Positions 18,113 through 27,075 are shown, counted from the stretch's first letter. The stretch: DNA of 64,000 nucleotides from GCA-2862585 sp049890295 (GCA_049890295.1 JBMHBP010000004.1:124001-188000); one strand, 5' to 3'. Notes: a model not told the origin generated them from the sequence alone. Translations and numbers: made by a program.

Positions 18113-19762
18113 ATGACAAACGAAAGTGTATTAGCATTTGACTTACCAAAGAATCAATCATCAGTGATCAAAGTAATTGGTGTTGGTGGTGGCGGAAGCA
18201 ATGCTGTAAATTACATGTATGAACATGGAATAGAAGGAGTAGATTTTGCAGTTTGTAATACCGATTTACAAGCATTAGAAGCAAGTCCGATCACAACAAA
18301 AATTCAAATAGGAGCAGAAATTACTGAAGGATTAGGTGCAGGAGCTAACCCTGAAGTAGGAAGAAAAGCTGCAGAAGAAAGTATTGATCGGATAGAAGAG
18401 CTACTAGAGACTAACACAAAAATGCTATTTATAACTGCTGGAATGGGTGGTGGTACCGGTACCGGAGCTGCACCTGTGATCGCAAAAGTAGCACGAGAAA
18501 AAGAAATTTTAACAGTAGCTGTTGTTACGGTACCTTTTTGGACAGAGGGAGGGTATAGAAAACAATACGCCGAAAAAGGGCTAGAAGAACTGAGGCAAAG
18601 TGTAGACACCTTGTTGGTCATAAACAATGATAGGCTTATCGAAGTTTATGGTGACCTAACACTAAGTAAAGCCTTTGCTAAAGCCAATGAAGTGCTGAAT
18701 ACTGCTACAAAAGGAATTGCAGAGGTAATATCTCAAACACTTATGGTAAACATTGACCTTAATGATGCTAAAAGAGTGTTAAAGGATAGTGGTAGTGCTG
18801 TTATGGGTCAAGCCTATGCCTCTGGTGAAAATAGAGCTATTGAAGCTATTGAAGGAGCATTAGACTCACCGCTTTTACATGATAATAATATTAATGGTGC
18901 TCAGCAAGTATTATTAAAAATTGTAACAGGTCCAGGAGAAAAAGAAATTCGAATGACGGAGTTGTTCAATATCAAAAAACATATACAAGATGTTGCAGGA
19001 TCGGATGTCAATATTATCGAAGGTATTGGTGTTGAAGAGGGAATGGACGATGAAATTAGTGTAACAGTTATAGCAACAGGTTTTAAGGCCAATAAAAAGT
19101 TAGGAGCTAAGCCAGAAATGCCAAAAGTGTATGATTTAGAGAAAGATGATTCAAGTGAAAATATAAAGCAGTATGAGGCTCAAAATCAAGACTATGAAGA
19201 AGTGCCAGCATTTTCTACTGAAGAAGAAAATACTCAAGGAACTATTAATTTTGATTTAGATGACCAGGCACCAATTTTGAATTTCAACTTAGAGGAAGAG
19301 TCATCTGAAGAGAGTCCATTGGATTTCCCATTAGAAACAGAATCAGTAGCTGTTAGTCAAGAAACTAGTACAGAAACTGCCATTATTGATGAACAAGAGC
19401 AAGATACTATTATCCATACATTAGAAATGGAAACGGAGGCCGAAGAAGTAATTTCAGAGTTAAAAGAAGAGGTAGATAATGAGGAGGAATTAACACAAAT
19501 TAATCATGGAATTTCGGCTGAACAAATGGCAATTAGAAGCAGACAGCGTATGGATAGGTTAAGAGAAATCACTATGAAACTCAGAACACCATCTGGACTT
19601 ACAGATTTAGAAAGTGAACCCGCTTATAAAAGAAGAGAAGTCGAGTTAGATGATGTAACACATTCTTCTGATTCAGAGGCACCAAAATTCATGTTAGGTG
19701 AGGACGAAGATAAGAATGTTGGAATCAAGCCAAATAACTTTTTACACGATAATGTTGACTAA
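18113..19762 (+). CDS. ftsZ: Cell division tubulin homologue FtsZ, long acidic linker
   Basis: The product is 549 residues, much longer than the roughly 380 of E. coli FtsZ. The GTPase core (to about residue 330) has VIGVGGGGSNAV, the tubulin signature GGGTGTG at 112-118 and the T7-like NIDLNDAKRV. The rest is a long, strongly acidic, probably disordered linker followed by an alpha-helical patch (EQMAIRSRQRMDRLREI). The end NNFLHDNVD matches the C-terminal peptide I associate with flavobacterial FtsZ, probably the partner-binding tail. It is the last division gene of the operon, 34 bp after ftsA. Confidence 0.96.
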   Translation: MTNESVLAFDLPKNQSSVIKVIGVGGGGSNAVNYMYEHGIEGVDFAVCNTDLQALEASPITTKIQIGAEITEGLGAGANPEVGRKAAEESIDRIEELLETNTKMLFITAGMGGGTGTGAAPVIAKVAREKEILTVAVVTVPFWTEGGYRKQYAEKGLEELRQSVDTLLVINNDRLIEVYGDLTLSKAFAKANEVLNTATKGIAEVISQTLMVNIDLNDAKRVLKDSGSAVMGQAYASGENRAIEAIEGALDSPLLHDNNINGAQQVLLKIVTGPGEKEIRMTELFNIKKHIQDVAGSDVNIIEGIGVEEGMDDEISVTVIATGFKANKKLGAKPEMPKVYDLEKDDSSENIKQYEAQNQDYEEVPAFSTEEENTQGTINFDLDDQAPILNFNLEEESSEESPLDFPLETESVAVSQETSTETAIIDEQEQDTIIHTLEMETEAEEVISELKEEVDNEEELTQINHGISAEQMAIRSRQRMDRLREITMKLRTPSGLTDLESEPAYKRREVELDDVTHSSDSEAPKFMLGEDEDKNVGIKPNNFLHDNVD

Positions 19763-19764
19763 TT

Positions 19765-20196
19765 ATGGATATAAATAAATTGATAAAAGAGGCCATGTTG
19801 GCCAAAGATGCTGTTCGCTTAACCTCATTAAGGGCTGTTAAGTCAGCTATTTTATTAGCTCAAACCGAAAAGGGAGCATCAGAACTGAATCAAGAATCCG
19901 TTCAAAAGATTATTCAAAAATTAGTCAAACAGCGTAAAGATGCTGCAACTATATTTATTGAACAAAATCGTCAAGATTTAGCCGATGACGAACTTGCTCA
20001 AGCTAAAATATTACAGGAATATTTACCAGAGCAATTAAGTGAAGATAAAATAGCTGAACTGGTCTCAAAAATTATTTCTGATAGCGGGGCAAGTGGTATG
20101 GCAGATATGGGTAAAGTAATGGGAATTGCTAATAAGCAACTAGCCGGAAGAGCAGATGGCAAAACAATAGCGAAAGTTGTTAAATCGCTGTTATAA
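19765..20196 (+). CDS. GatB/YqeY domain protein
   Basis: The product is a 143-residue cytoplasmic protein matching the YqeY family, which resembles the tRNA-binding tail domain of GatB. Characteristic stretches are LIKEAMLAKDAVRLTSLRAVKSAI, KLVKQRKDAATIF, ILQEYLPEQLSEDKI and GKVMGIANKQLAGRADGK. It is thought to bind tRNA or help amidotransfer, but the role is not firmly known. It starts two bases after the ftsZ stop, and a strong hairpin terminator follows it, so it closes the dcw operon. Confidence 0.92.
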   Translation: MDINKLIKEAMLAKDAVRLTSLRAVKSAILLAQTEKGASELNQESVQKIIQKLVKQRKDAATIFIEQNRQDLADDELAQAKILQEYLPEQLSEDKIAELVSKIISDSGASGMADMGKVMGIANKQLAGRADGKTIAKVVKSLL

Positions 20197-20223
20197 AATT
20201 TATGTGTTTTATTCTTGTTTGAA

Positions 20224-20252
20224 AGACCCTAACAGCATATGCTAGGGTTTTT
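20224..20252 (+). terminator. Intrinsic terminator of the dcw operon
   Basis: The inverted repeat ACCCTA (20226-20231) and TAGGGT (20243-20248) frames a loop holding the small palindrome GCATATGC, and is followed by a run of eight T residues. It ends against the stop codon of the convergent gldD gene, which has little poly-A on the other side, so it should work mainly for the rightward operon. Confidence 0.85.
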
Positions 20253-20253
20253 T

Positions 20254-20805
20254 TTATTTCCACCGCCAACTTTCAATCAAATCATATATATCATCTTTGA
20301 TGAAAATACTGATTGGTTTAATTGAGTCATTAATAGGAGTATTGAAGTATAGGGCACCTCTCACAAAATGATTAAGACTATCGGTCAAATAAAATTGAAG
20401 AGGAGTAGCTGTTTTTCCTTGAAAGCTATAAACATTTCCAAATACTCTCAATGAATCGTTTACAAAGCGTTGTTCGCTAATTGCTTCAGCAACTTGGGCA
20501 TGCTTATAGGCAAGCTCCCTACTATCTTCAGTATAATCATTAAGATCTTTATTTAACGCTTTATAGCTCATGTGTAATATGCCATTAAATGAATCAAACT
20601 CAAGATTAAACCATGATTCATCTTCTCCAAGTACTTTAATTTCTGAATAAATAGGTTGTTCAAATACGAATGGGTTATTAGTTTTCGATACTATTTTCTC
20701 TTTAATCGGTAAGTCAATTCTTGAAAACCCTTCCGGTTTAGGTGTATATTTTTGCTGACACGAAATCAGATAAACTACTGAAATTAATAGAAAATACTTA
20801 TTCAT
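20254..20805 (-). CDS. gldD: Gliding motility lipoprotein GldD
   Basis: The product is 183 residues with a lipoprotein signal (MNKYFLLISVVYLISC, lipobox Cys16) followed by YTPKPEGFSRIDLP, a segment typical of GldD (PKPxGY/FxRIDLP). The remainder includes WFNLEFDSFNGILHMSYK and YSFQGKTATPLQFYLTDS, also GldD-like. GldD is required for gliding and chitin use in F. johnsoniae. It overlaps gldE by eight bases, the known gldE-gldD pairing, so the two are co-translated. It is the last gene of the mutY-ssb-gldE-gldD group. Confidence 0.93.
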   Translation of the reverse strand: MNKYFLLISVVYLISCQQKYTPKPEGFSRIDLPIKEKIVSKTNNPFVFEQPIYSEIKVLGEDESWFNLEFDSFNGILHMSYKALNKDLNDYTEDSRELAYKHAQVAEAISEQRFVNDSLRVFGNVYSFQGKTATPLQFYLTDSLNHFVRGALYFNTPINDSIKPISIFIKDDIYDLIESWRWK

Positions 20806-22105
20806 TAATTGTAATCTTTACGCGTTTCACTCGTCTTTTATCAACCGATTCAACAGTAAAATGATAATGTTCGTATTCTAGTCTTTCACCGTGCAAAGGA
20901 ATATCACCTTTCATTTCTAATATCAAGCCAGCAAGTGTGTCAGACTCACCCTTTATGCTGTCGAAAAAATCGATTTCACCGTCAATAGTTTTAAGTACAT
21001 CGTTTAATGATGTTTTACCTTCAAAAATATAGTTCGATTGATCAAGTTTGGAAAACTGAATGCCATCATCATCAAATTCATCATTGATTTCACCAACGAT
21101 TTCTTCAATAATATCTTCCAAAGTAACAATACCAGATGTTCCACCATATTCATCAACCACTATAGCTAAATGAATTTTCTTTTCTTGAAATTCCTTCATC
21201 AAATCGTCAATCATTTTACCTTCAGGAACAAAAAATGGTGTGCGTATTAATTTCGACCAGTTAAATGACTCCTTTTCTAAAAACGGCAGTAAATCTTTTA
21301 TATATAAGATGCCAATTATAGAATCAAAGTTTTCTTTGAATACTGGTATTCTTGAATAACCACATGAAATTACTAATTTTTTGACTTCCGAAAATTCAGC
21401 GTCTTGATTCAAAGCTGTTACATCAACTCTTGACTTCATGATTTCTTTGACATGAATATTTCCAAACTCAACGATACTTCTAAGTATTTTTTTCTCTTCT
21501 TCTTTTGTGTCATTTTCACCCGCTAGGTCAAGTGCAGATGATAAATCATCAACGGATATTTTATATCCTTTCGATTGTATTCTTTTTTCGATGAAATTAG
21601 TTGACGAAACAAGAATTTCACTTAACGGTTTGAAAAGCTTTAATAAAGCAGTCAATGGTGTTGACATTACTTTAGCAAATTGGAATGACTTTTGATTAGC
21701 GTATACTTTCGGAATGACTTCCCCTACAAGAAGAAGTGCAAATGTTACTATTATAACTTGTATAATGAAACCAATTATTGGCAGTTGGCTAAAGTCGATT
21801 AAACGATTGATGATATAGCTGGATAGTATGACTATAGCTACGTTTATAAAATTATTTGAAATTAAAATCGTAGCTAGTAAATGATTGGGTCTCTGAAGTA
21901 ATTTTTTAATCTGAGTGTTGTCTTCTTTTTCATTATTCAGTTTAGAGGCATCTAGCGAAAAGAAAGCTACTTCGGAGCCAGAAATTAATGCGGAGAAAAT
22001 CAATAATATGAAGATACAAATAACTGCTATTAAAAGTCCTAAATCAATAATTGCAATTGGGTCGTTGTAAAAAAATAATAAAATCTGAAAAGGTTCGTCG
22101 TCCAA
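20798..22105 (-). CDS. gldE: GldE, CNNM/CorC-type membrane protein with CBS domains
   Basis: The product is 435 residues. It has an N-terminal DUF21/CNNM membrane domain with four spans (from IDLGLLIAVICIFILLIFSA, including SGSEVAFFSLD), a tandem CBS pair (IMKSRVDVTALN to YSRIPVFKENFDSIIGILYIKDLL, then AIVVDEYGGTSGIVTLEDIIEEIVGEI) and a C-terminal CorC_HlyC domain (DTLAGLILEMKGDIPLHGERL). Related CNNM/CorC proteins handle Mg2+ or other cations. GldE partners functionally with GldD in gliding. No key motif looks damaged. It starts 23 bp after ssb. Confidence 0.93.
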   Translation of the reverse strand: MDDEPFQILLFFYNDPIAIIDLGLLIAVICIFILLIFSALISGSEVAFFSLDASKLNNEKEDNTQIKKLLQRPNHLLATILISNNFINVAIVILSSYIINRLIDFSQLPIIGFIIQVIIVTFALLLVGEVIPKVYANQKSFQFAKVMSTPLTALLKLFKPLSEILVSSTNFIEKRIQSKGYKISVDDLSSALDLAGENDTKEEEKKILRSIVEFGNIHVKEIMKSRVDVTALNQDAEFSEVKKLVISCGYSRIPVFKENFDSIIGILYIKDLLPFLEKESFNWSKLIRTPFFVPEGKMIDDLMKEFQEKKIHLAIVVDEYGGTSGIVTLEDIIEEIVGEINDEFDDDGIQFSKLDQSNYIFEGKTSLNDVLKTIDGEIDFFDSIKGESDTLAGLILEMKGDIPLHGERLEYEHYHFTVESVDKRRVKRVKITINE

Positions 22106-22128
22106 AAGGGTTTATTTTAGTTTAAGTT

Positions 22129-22548
22129 TTAAAATGGTAAGTCATCGTCGGGTGCTTGATTTACTGGTGGATTTTGGTTTGTTTTTTCGTTAACTAAATC
22201 AGTGTTTTCTGAGCGTTTTCCTAACATTTCAAGAGAGTCACAGATCACTTCTGTTGTGTATCTAGTAAGACCGTCTTTATCTTCCCAGGATCGTGTTCTT
22301 AGACGACCTTCAATATATACACTATTACCTTTTTTGAGGTATGGTTCAACCACCTTTGCTGCCAATCCACCTCGAGTAACAATCGTGTGCCATTCAGTCT
22401 GAGTTACTTTTTCATTAGTATCTTTTTTGATGTAGCTTTCGGAGGTTGCTAGAGGAAAGCGTGCCAAAGAACCGCCGTTTTCAAAATGTCTTACTTCGGG
22501 ATCTTTTCCAAGGTTTCCAACTAAAATTACTTTGTTAACACTAGCCAT
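22129..22548 (-). CDS. ssb: Single-stranded DNA-binding protein
   Basis: The product is 139 residues. The N-terminal OB fold is clear (SVNKVILVGNLGKDPEVR, TEWHTIVTRGGLA, KKGNSVYIEGRLRTRSWEDKDG). A short disordered tail ends in DDDLPF, the acidic tip that recruits RecQ, RecO and other partners. It coats single-stranded DNA in replication and repair. It lies between mutY and gldE and has its own promoter box upstream at 22579-22586. Confidence 0.96.
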   Translation of the reverse strand: MASVNKVILVGNLGKDPEVRHFENGGSLARFPLATSESYIKKDTNEKVTQTEWHTIVTRGGLAAKVVEPYLKKGNSVYIEGRLRTRSWEDKDGLTRYTTEVICDSLEMLGKRSENTDLVNEKTNQNPPVNQAPDDDLPF

Positions 22549-22578
22549 TTTTTATGTTTTTAAGGATTATTAATTATT

Positions 22579-22586
22579 CAAATATA
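22579..22586 (-). promoter_or_regulatory. -7 box for ssb-gldE-gldD
   Basis: Read on the minus strand this is TATATTTG, an exact TAnnTTTG match, 30 bases before the ssb ATG and just downstream of the mutY stop codon. It would let ssb-gldE-gldD be expressed apart from mutY. Confidence 0.5.
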
Positions 22587-22593
22587 ACTAATT

Positions 22594-23637
22594 TTAAATA
22601 GGCTGGACTAGCCTTTTTAAGTATTTTTCAGTGAGTCTGGAAACAGCTAGTCTATTAATATCTTCTATTTTAATACTCTGAAAATGTTCATTTTGTATTT
22701 CTGATGAACAATCGATTTCCCAAAATCTTGCATAGATTACTCTATGACTTAAAATATGTTTAAATGAATGAACCGAATTCACTTCCAATTTAAGTTTATG
22801 AGACCACTCTTTAAACTGTATTGATTCAATTATTTCTTCTTCACTAATTTGTTTTTCGTTCTCGATCAATGGAAATTCAAAAAGATTTTTCCAGATTCCG
22901 TTTTGAGTACGTTTTTTCACAAATGTCAAATTTTTGTACTTAAAGAAAAAGTAATCGAAATAGATGGATTTAATACTGTTTTTTTTGATTTTGACAGGAT
23001 ATTCATTAATTGAATTTGTGTTGAAGGCAACACAGTTTTCGCATAAAACACAAATCTCACAATTAGGTTTTTTTGCTTTACAAACTTGTGATCCGAATTC
23101 CATTATAGCCTGATTGTGGGTGTCAGGTTGTGTTTTGTCCAAGATTGTATTAGCTAGTTTAAAGAAATGAGATTTACCTTTACTGCTGTTTATTGGGATA
23201 TCAATTCCGTAAAATCTTGATAAAAGTCTGAATACATTTCCATCTACAACAGCATGAGGAAGTTTAAAAGCAAATGATGAAATAGCAGCTGCTGTATATT
23301 CTCCTACACCTTTCAATTTTAATATTGAATCATATTGATTTGGAAAACTTCCCCATTCAATAATTTGTTTTGCAGCAAAATGTAAATTTCTAGCCCTAGA
23401 ATAATAACCCAAGCCTTGCCAAAGTTTTAAAACATCATCTTCTTCAGCTTTTGCTAACAGCTCTACAGTCGGGAAAGCTTTAGTAAATGATTCATAATAG
23501 GGTAAGCCCTGTTTTACTTGAGTTTGTTGAAGTATAATCTCTGATAGCCAGATTTTATAAGGGTTTGTAGTATTTCTCCAAGGTAAATCTCTTTTATTCA
23601 GGATATACCAATCAATAATGAGGTTTGAAAAATTCAT
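22594..23637 (-). CDS. mutY: A/G-specific adenine glycosylase MutY
   Basis: The product is 347 residues. It removes adenine mispaired with 8-oxoguanine. The catalytic glutamate is Glu33 (SEIILQQTQ), the helix-hairpin-helix is LKGVGEYTAAAI and the catalytic aspartate is Asp132 in VVDGNVFRLLSR. The [4Fe-4S] ligands follow the family spacing exactly: Cys186-X6-Cys193-X2-Cys196-X5-Cys202. A Nudix-like C-terminal 8-oxoG recognition domain fills the last 120 residues. It is the upstream gene of ssb-gldE-gldD and diverges from the HU gene. Confidence 0.96.
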   Translation of the reverse strand: MNFSNLIIDWYILNKRDLPWRNTTNPYKIWLSEIILQQTQVKQGLPYYESFTKAFPTVELLAKAEEDDVLKLWQGLGYYSRARNLHFAAKQIIEWGSFPNQYDSILKLKGVGEYTAAAISSFAFKLPHAVVDGNVFRLLSRFYGIDIPINSSKGKSHFFKLANTILDKTQPDTHNQAIMEFGSQVCKAKKPNCEICVLCENCVAFNTNSINEYPVKIKKNSIKSIYFDYFFFKYKNLTFVKKRTQNGIWKNLFEFPLIENEKQISEEEIIESIQFKEWSHKLKLEVNSVHSFKHILSHRVIYARFWEIDCSSEIQNEHFQSIKIEDINRLAVSRLTEKYLKRLVQPI

Positions 23638-23699
23638 TAAGTCGTTGAAAATAAGGAATTAAAAAGAGAATGAATATTAATTATTTAATAAAAAGTGAG

Positions 23700-23707
23700 T
23701 ATATTTG
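23700..23707 (+). promoter_or_regulatory. -7 box for the HU-like gene
   Basis: TATATTTG is an exact TAnnTTTG match, 44 bases before the ATG at 23752. This gives a normal-length leader, unlike the near-leaderless genes elsewhere in the window. Confidence 0.5.
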
Positions 23708-23751
23708 CGGTCAAATTTAAAATAAATAAACTTCACTAAAGAATATTGTAA

Positions 23752-24042
23752 ATGACTAAATTAGAATTAATTCACTCTATTTCTGATAAAATAGGTGTTG
23801 AAAGAGTTGATGTTCAGGCCGTAATAGAGGCCTTTATGCATGAAGTAAAGGGCTCGCTTTCTAATGGTGAAGATGTTTTTTTAAGAGGTTTTGGGTCATT
23901 TATTGTAAAAAAAAGAGCAGAAAAAACTGGTAGAAATATATCAAAGAATACTACTATCATCATTCCTGCTCATAATATTCCTGCCTTCAAACCTTCTAAA
24001 GAATTTGTTAATAAAGTAAAGAGTAGCGTAGAACTAAAGTAG
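23752..24042 (+). CDS. HU family DNA-binding protein
   Basis: The product is 96 residues and has the HU/IHF layout: N-terminal helices (TKLELIHSISDKIGVERVDVQAVIEAFM), the conserved strand EDVFLRGFGSFIVKKRAEKTGRN and the beta-arm ISKNTTIIIPAHNIPAFKPSKEF with the intercalating proline. It bends and compacts DNA. The PAHNIPAFKPSKEF arm is closest to Bacteroidota HU proteins. It stands alone upstream of a basic microprotein gene and rng. Confidence 0.94.
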   Translation: MTKLELIHSISDKIGVERVDVQAVIEAFMHEVKGSLSNGEDVFLRGFGSFIVKKRAEKTGRNISKNTTIIIPAHNIPAFKPSKEFVNKVKSSVELK

Positions 24043-24082
24043 GAGTTTTCGCAATTAAATAAGAATTATAAAATATTTGGTT

Positions 24083-24172
24083 ATGCCTAACGGAAAGAAA
24101 AGAAAAAGACACAAAATGGCTACGCACAAGCGTAAAAAGCGTTTAAGAAAAAATAGACACAAGAAAAAATAA
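24083..24172 (+). CDS. 29-residue very basic ribosomal-type microprotein (AURKAIP1/COX24-like)
   Basis: The ATG at 24083 opens a 29-codon frame ending at the TAA 24170-24172. More than half of the residues are Lys or Arg, plus several His (MPNGKKRKRHKMATHKRKK and on). This strongly resembles the tiny proteins annotated in Bacteroidota as AURKAIP1/COX24 domain-containing, which I recognise from the MPNGKKRKRHK start. The eukaryotic namesake is mitoribosomal protein mS38, and mycobacterial bS22 has a similar basic pattern, so a small ribosomal subunit role is a reasonable inference. It lies 40 bp after the HU gene and 72 bp before rng. Confidence 0.85.
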   Translation: MPNGKKRKRHKMATHKRKKRLRKNRHKKK

Positions 24173-24244
24173 TAGTCTTGTAATACATAACTAGAAACCT
24201 ACTCCTATCTTTCTAAATTGTAAGTTTCTGTACGCCATTTAATT

Positions 24245-25792
24245 TTGAAATACGAATTACTAGTAGATTCAAGGCCTAGTGAAGTTGTGATTGCATTGCT
24301 TAAAGACAAGCAACTCATTGAGCTTCACAAAGAACCTGTTGGAACAAAGTTTTCTGTTGGTGATATATTTTTAGCGAAAGTTAAGAAAATCATCAATGGT
24401 CTAAACGCCACTTTTGTAGATGTTGGTCACGAAAAGGACGGCTTTTTACATTACCTAGATTTAGGAGCCAAGTTCAAAACATTTCAGAAGTTCACAGAGC
24501 GTAACTTAAACGGTAAACTAAATACAGCCTCTCTAAGAAACTTCAAACATGAGCCCGAATTAGAAAAGTCAGGTACCATAAATGAAGTGCTCCAATCAGG
24601 AAATCAAATAATGGTACAGGTAGTAAAGGAGCCTATTTCTACTAAAGGTCCAAGACTCACAGCTGAGCTAACAATTGCTGGTCGTTACATGGTTCTAGTA
24701 CCCTTTTCAAATAAAGTTTCTGTTTCTCAAAAAATTGAATCCAACGAAGAAAAGAAGCGATTAAAAAAACTTGTTCAGAGTATCAAGCCTCCTGGTTTTG
24801 GAGTAATTATCAGAACTGTAGCACAAGGAAAAATGGTGGCAGAACTGGATGGTGATTTAAAATTTCTCTACAAGAAATGGCAAAAGCTATATAAACAAAC
24901 TAAAAAAGTTAATCCGCCGTCAAAGGTATTGGGAGAGCTGGGGAGAACAGCATCACTTTTAAGAGATGTATTAAATGATGACTTTGCAACGATTTTAGTG
25001 AATGATGAAAAATTACATTCAGAAATCAAAGATTATATATCTACCATTTCGCCTGATCAAGAAAAAATAGTCAAACTCTATAAGGGCACTATTCCTTTAT
25101 TTCAAAAATATGCTGTAGAACGACAAATTAAATCTGCATTTGGTAAGACAGTTACCATGCGTAAAAGTACTTACTTGGTAATTGAGCATACTGAGGCTAT
25201 GCACGTTATTGATGTTAATAGTGGTAAACGGGTCAATTCCAAACAAGATCAGGAGTCAAATGCCTTAGAAGTCAATTTAATTGCTGCAGAAGAAGTTGCC
25301 CGTCAACTTCGATTAAGAGATATGGGAGGAATCATAGTCGTTGATTTTATTGATATGTACAATGGTGAGAATAGAAAAAAACTTTTCGACTCCTTAAAGA
25401 CCTTTATGGCTGATGATAAAGCCAAGCACCATATATTACCTCCCTCAAGATTTGGACTTATTGAAATTACAAGACAGCGTGTAAGACCAGAACTAAATAT
25501 TGAAACTAAAGAAGGCTGTCCGGCTTGTAAGGGCACAGGTAAAATAGAAGCTAGCATTTTATTAATAGATGAAATAGGTCAAAAGCTAGCAAAAGCTATT
25601 GATAAAAGCGATAATATTATACTAAAAACACATCCGTTTGTGGCCAGTTATATCAGCAAGGGATTTTTTAAAAACCAGCGAAGATCTTGGGCTAAAGAAT
25701 ATGGCTGTAAGCTAAAAGTTGAAGAAGATACTACCTATCATTTACTACAGTATAGGTTTTTCAATAAAGATCGAAAAGTCATTCCAGTCTAG
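24245..25792 (+). CDS. rng: Ribonuclease E/G family endoribonuclease
   Basis: The product is 515 residues, RNase G size, without the RNase E scaffold tail. An S1 RNA-binding domain lies near residues 35-125 (VGDIFLAKVKKIINGLNATFVDVGHEKDGFLH). Catalytic metal ligands are Asp323 (VIDVNSG) and Asp367 (VVDFIDM), 44 residues apart, against 43 for the known E. coli RNase E pair. The zinc-link motif is Cys425-P-A-Cys428. The only sensible start is TTG at 24245, giving a normal N-terminus (KYELLVDSRPSEVVIALL). Its TAG stop shares CTAG with the convergent MFS gene. Confidence 0.93.
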   Translation: MKYELLVDSRPSEVVIALLKDKQLIELHKEPVGTKFSVGDIFLAKVKKIINGLNATFVDVGHEKDGFLHYLDLGAKFKTFQKFTERNLNGKLNTASLRNFKHEPELEKSGTINEVLQSGNQIMVQVVKEPISTKGPRLTAELTIAGRYMVLVPFSNKVSVSQKIESNEEKKRLKKLVQSIKPPGFGVIIRTVAQGKMVAELDGDLKFLYKKWQKLYKQTKKVNPPSKVLGELGRTASLLRDVLNDDFATILVNDEKLHSEIKDYISTISPDQEKIVKLYKGTIPLFQKYAVERQIKSAFGKTVTMRKSTYLVIEHTEAMHVIDVNSGKRVNSKQDQESNALEVNLIAAEEVARQLRLRDMGGIIVVDFIDMYNGENRKKLFDSLKTFMADDKAKHHILPPSRFGLIEITRQRVRPELNIETKEGCPACKGTGKIEASILLIDEIGQKLAKAIDKSDNIILKTHPFVASYISKGFFKNQRRSWAKEYGCKLKVEEDTTYHLLQYRFFNKDRKVIPV

Positions 25793-27069
25793 CTATTTAC
25801 AGACTCAATTTTATTTAATTTCTTTCGGTATACAATTAGTGGAACTAGAGCTATTAGTAGAAATATAGCCCCTATCAAATACCCGTACTTTACATTTTCG
25901 GTATTAGAAAAAATTGGCATAGAGAATAAAACAATCATTGATGTCCTCATCAAAATACTTATAGAATTAAAAACACTACCAGTTCTTCCAATAATATTGT
26001 TAGACACTTTTTCAAAGATAAAAGTGATTCTAAGTATTCGAGTTCCGGCATTACTTAATCCAATAATCAGACTCATAAAGAATAAGATAGCTATACTTTT
26101 AGTGAAAGTAAGAAGTAAACAAGCTATTATTGTAATTAGCATTAGAATAATTATGCTGCTTATAATATCTGTCTTTTTAGTTATGGCACGAATACCAACT
26201 CCTGCTAATAAAGCACCAATTGAATAATATACTTCAGAGGATGCAAAAACATCAGCACTTTCTTTTAAATAATGGCTAACGTATGCTGGTAAGAGAACAA
26301 ATATTTCAACAATAAGAAAAGTGAAAATAGCATATGAACATACTCCGAAGATGAATATATGGGGGTTTTCCCTTAAAAACTTAAATCCATTTATAAGCCT
26401 GTTAAATATACTGCCAGTATCTATTTCCTTTTTTAGCAAAGGAACATGTTTAATGAAAAGAATAATAACAAATGCTAACATATAGGTAATAGCATCCATA
26501 ATAAAGATTTCATGAATTTTCCAAGGCGTAATATCAAAAGGTAAAGGAACCTTGAGCCCTAATAGATTTAATACTCCATCCTTTGTTCCAGTCAAAAGAA
26601 TAGCAGCAAAACTACCGGCAAAAATACTTGTTGATTGCCCTTGTATTTCTATGTATGAATTGAGTTTAGCGTAATTTTTTGGTTCTGTTATTTCTTGTCC
26701 AAACGCATACAAGTTTGGATAATGAATATTATAGTGAAGCATTGTAGTACCGAAAACAGCCAAGACCAAATACCAGGGAGTATTATCATATGACATGCCA
26801 TAAAAAGCAATTGTGCCAATTACAATAGAACAAATTAGGTTTGAAAAAAGAAATAAACGTTTTCTAGAGTATTTATCAATTAACGTACCGGCATATAGCC
26901 CCCAAAAGAGACTAATAAACGTTAGAATAGCATAGCCTTTTGCATATGTACCACTCATATCAAGAATATCAGCAAAATACCAAGGAATGGCAATCATACT
27001 AATACCTTGAGCAAAACCAGAAATAATATTAGCTAGAAATAATAAGCCTATTGCTTTTTTGTTTTTCAT
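25789..27069 (-). CDS. MFS transporter
   Basis: From the ATG at 27069 the product is 426 residues with about 12 hydrophobic segments. The loop between spans 2 and 3 is YAGTLIDKYSRKRLFLFSN, the MFS motif A pattern. It resembles EntS-type or MFS_3 exporters in layout. The substrate is not visible. The frame can be extended upstream to 27132, but that would cross the promoter boxes and the recX start, and gives a non-hydrophobic odd N-terminus, so I reject it. It diverges from recX over 28 bp and shares a CTAG stop with rng. Confidence 0.88.
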   Translation of the reverse strand: MKNKKAIGLLFLANIISGFAQGISMIAIPWYFADILDMSGTYAKGYAILTFISLFWGLYAGTLIDKYSRKRLFLFSNLICSIVIGTIAFYGMSYDNTPWYLVLAVFGTTMLHYNIHYPNLYAFGQEITEPKNYAKLNSYIEIQGQSTSIFAGSFAAILLTGTKDGVLNLLGLKVPLPFDITPWKIHEIFIMDAITYMLAFVIILFIKHVPLLKKEIDTGSIFNRLINGFKFLRENPHIFIFGVCSYAIFTFLIVEIFVLLPAYVSHYLKESADVFASSEVYYSIGALLAGVGIRAITKKTDIISSIIILMLITIIACLLLTFTKSIAILFFMSLIIGLSNAGTRILRITFIFEKVSNNIIGRTGSVFNSISILMRTSMIVLFSMPIFSNTENVKYGYLIGAIFLLIALVPLIVYRKKLNKIESVNS

Positions 27070-27075
27070 TGAGTA

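Noticed and set aside
24173..24244. AGAAAC / GTTTCT inverted repeat between the microprotein gene and rng
   Set aside because: The arms are only six bases with a loop of about 26; too weak to call a terminator or riboswitch.
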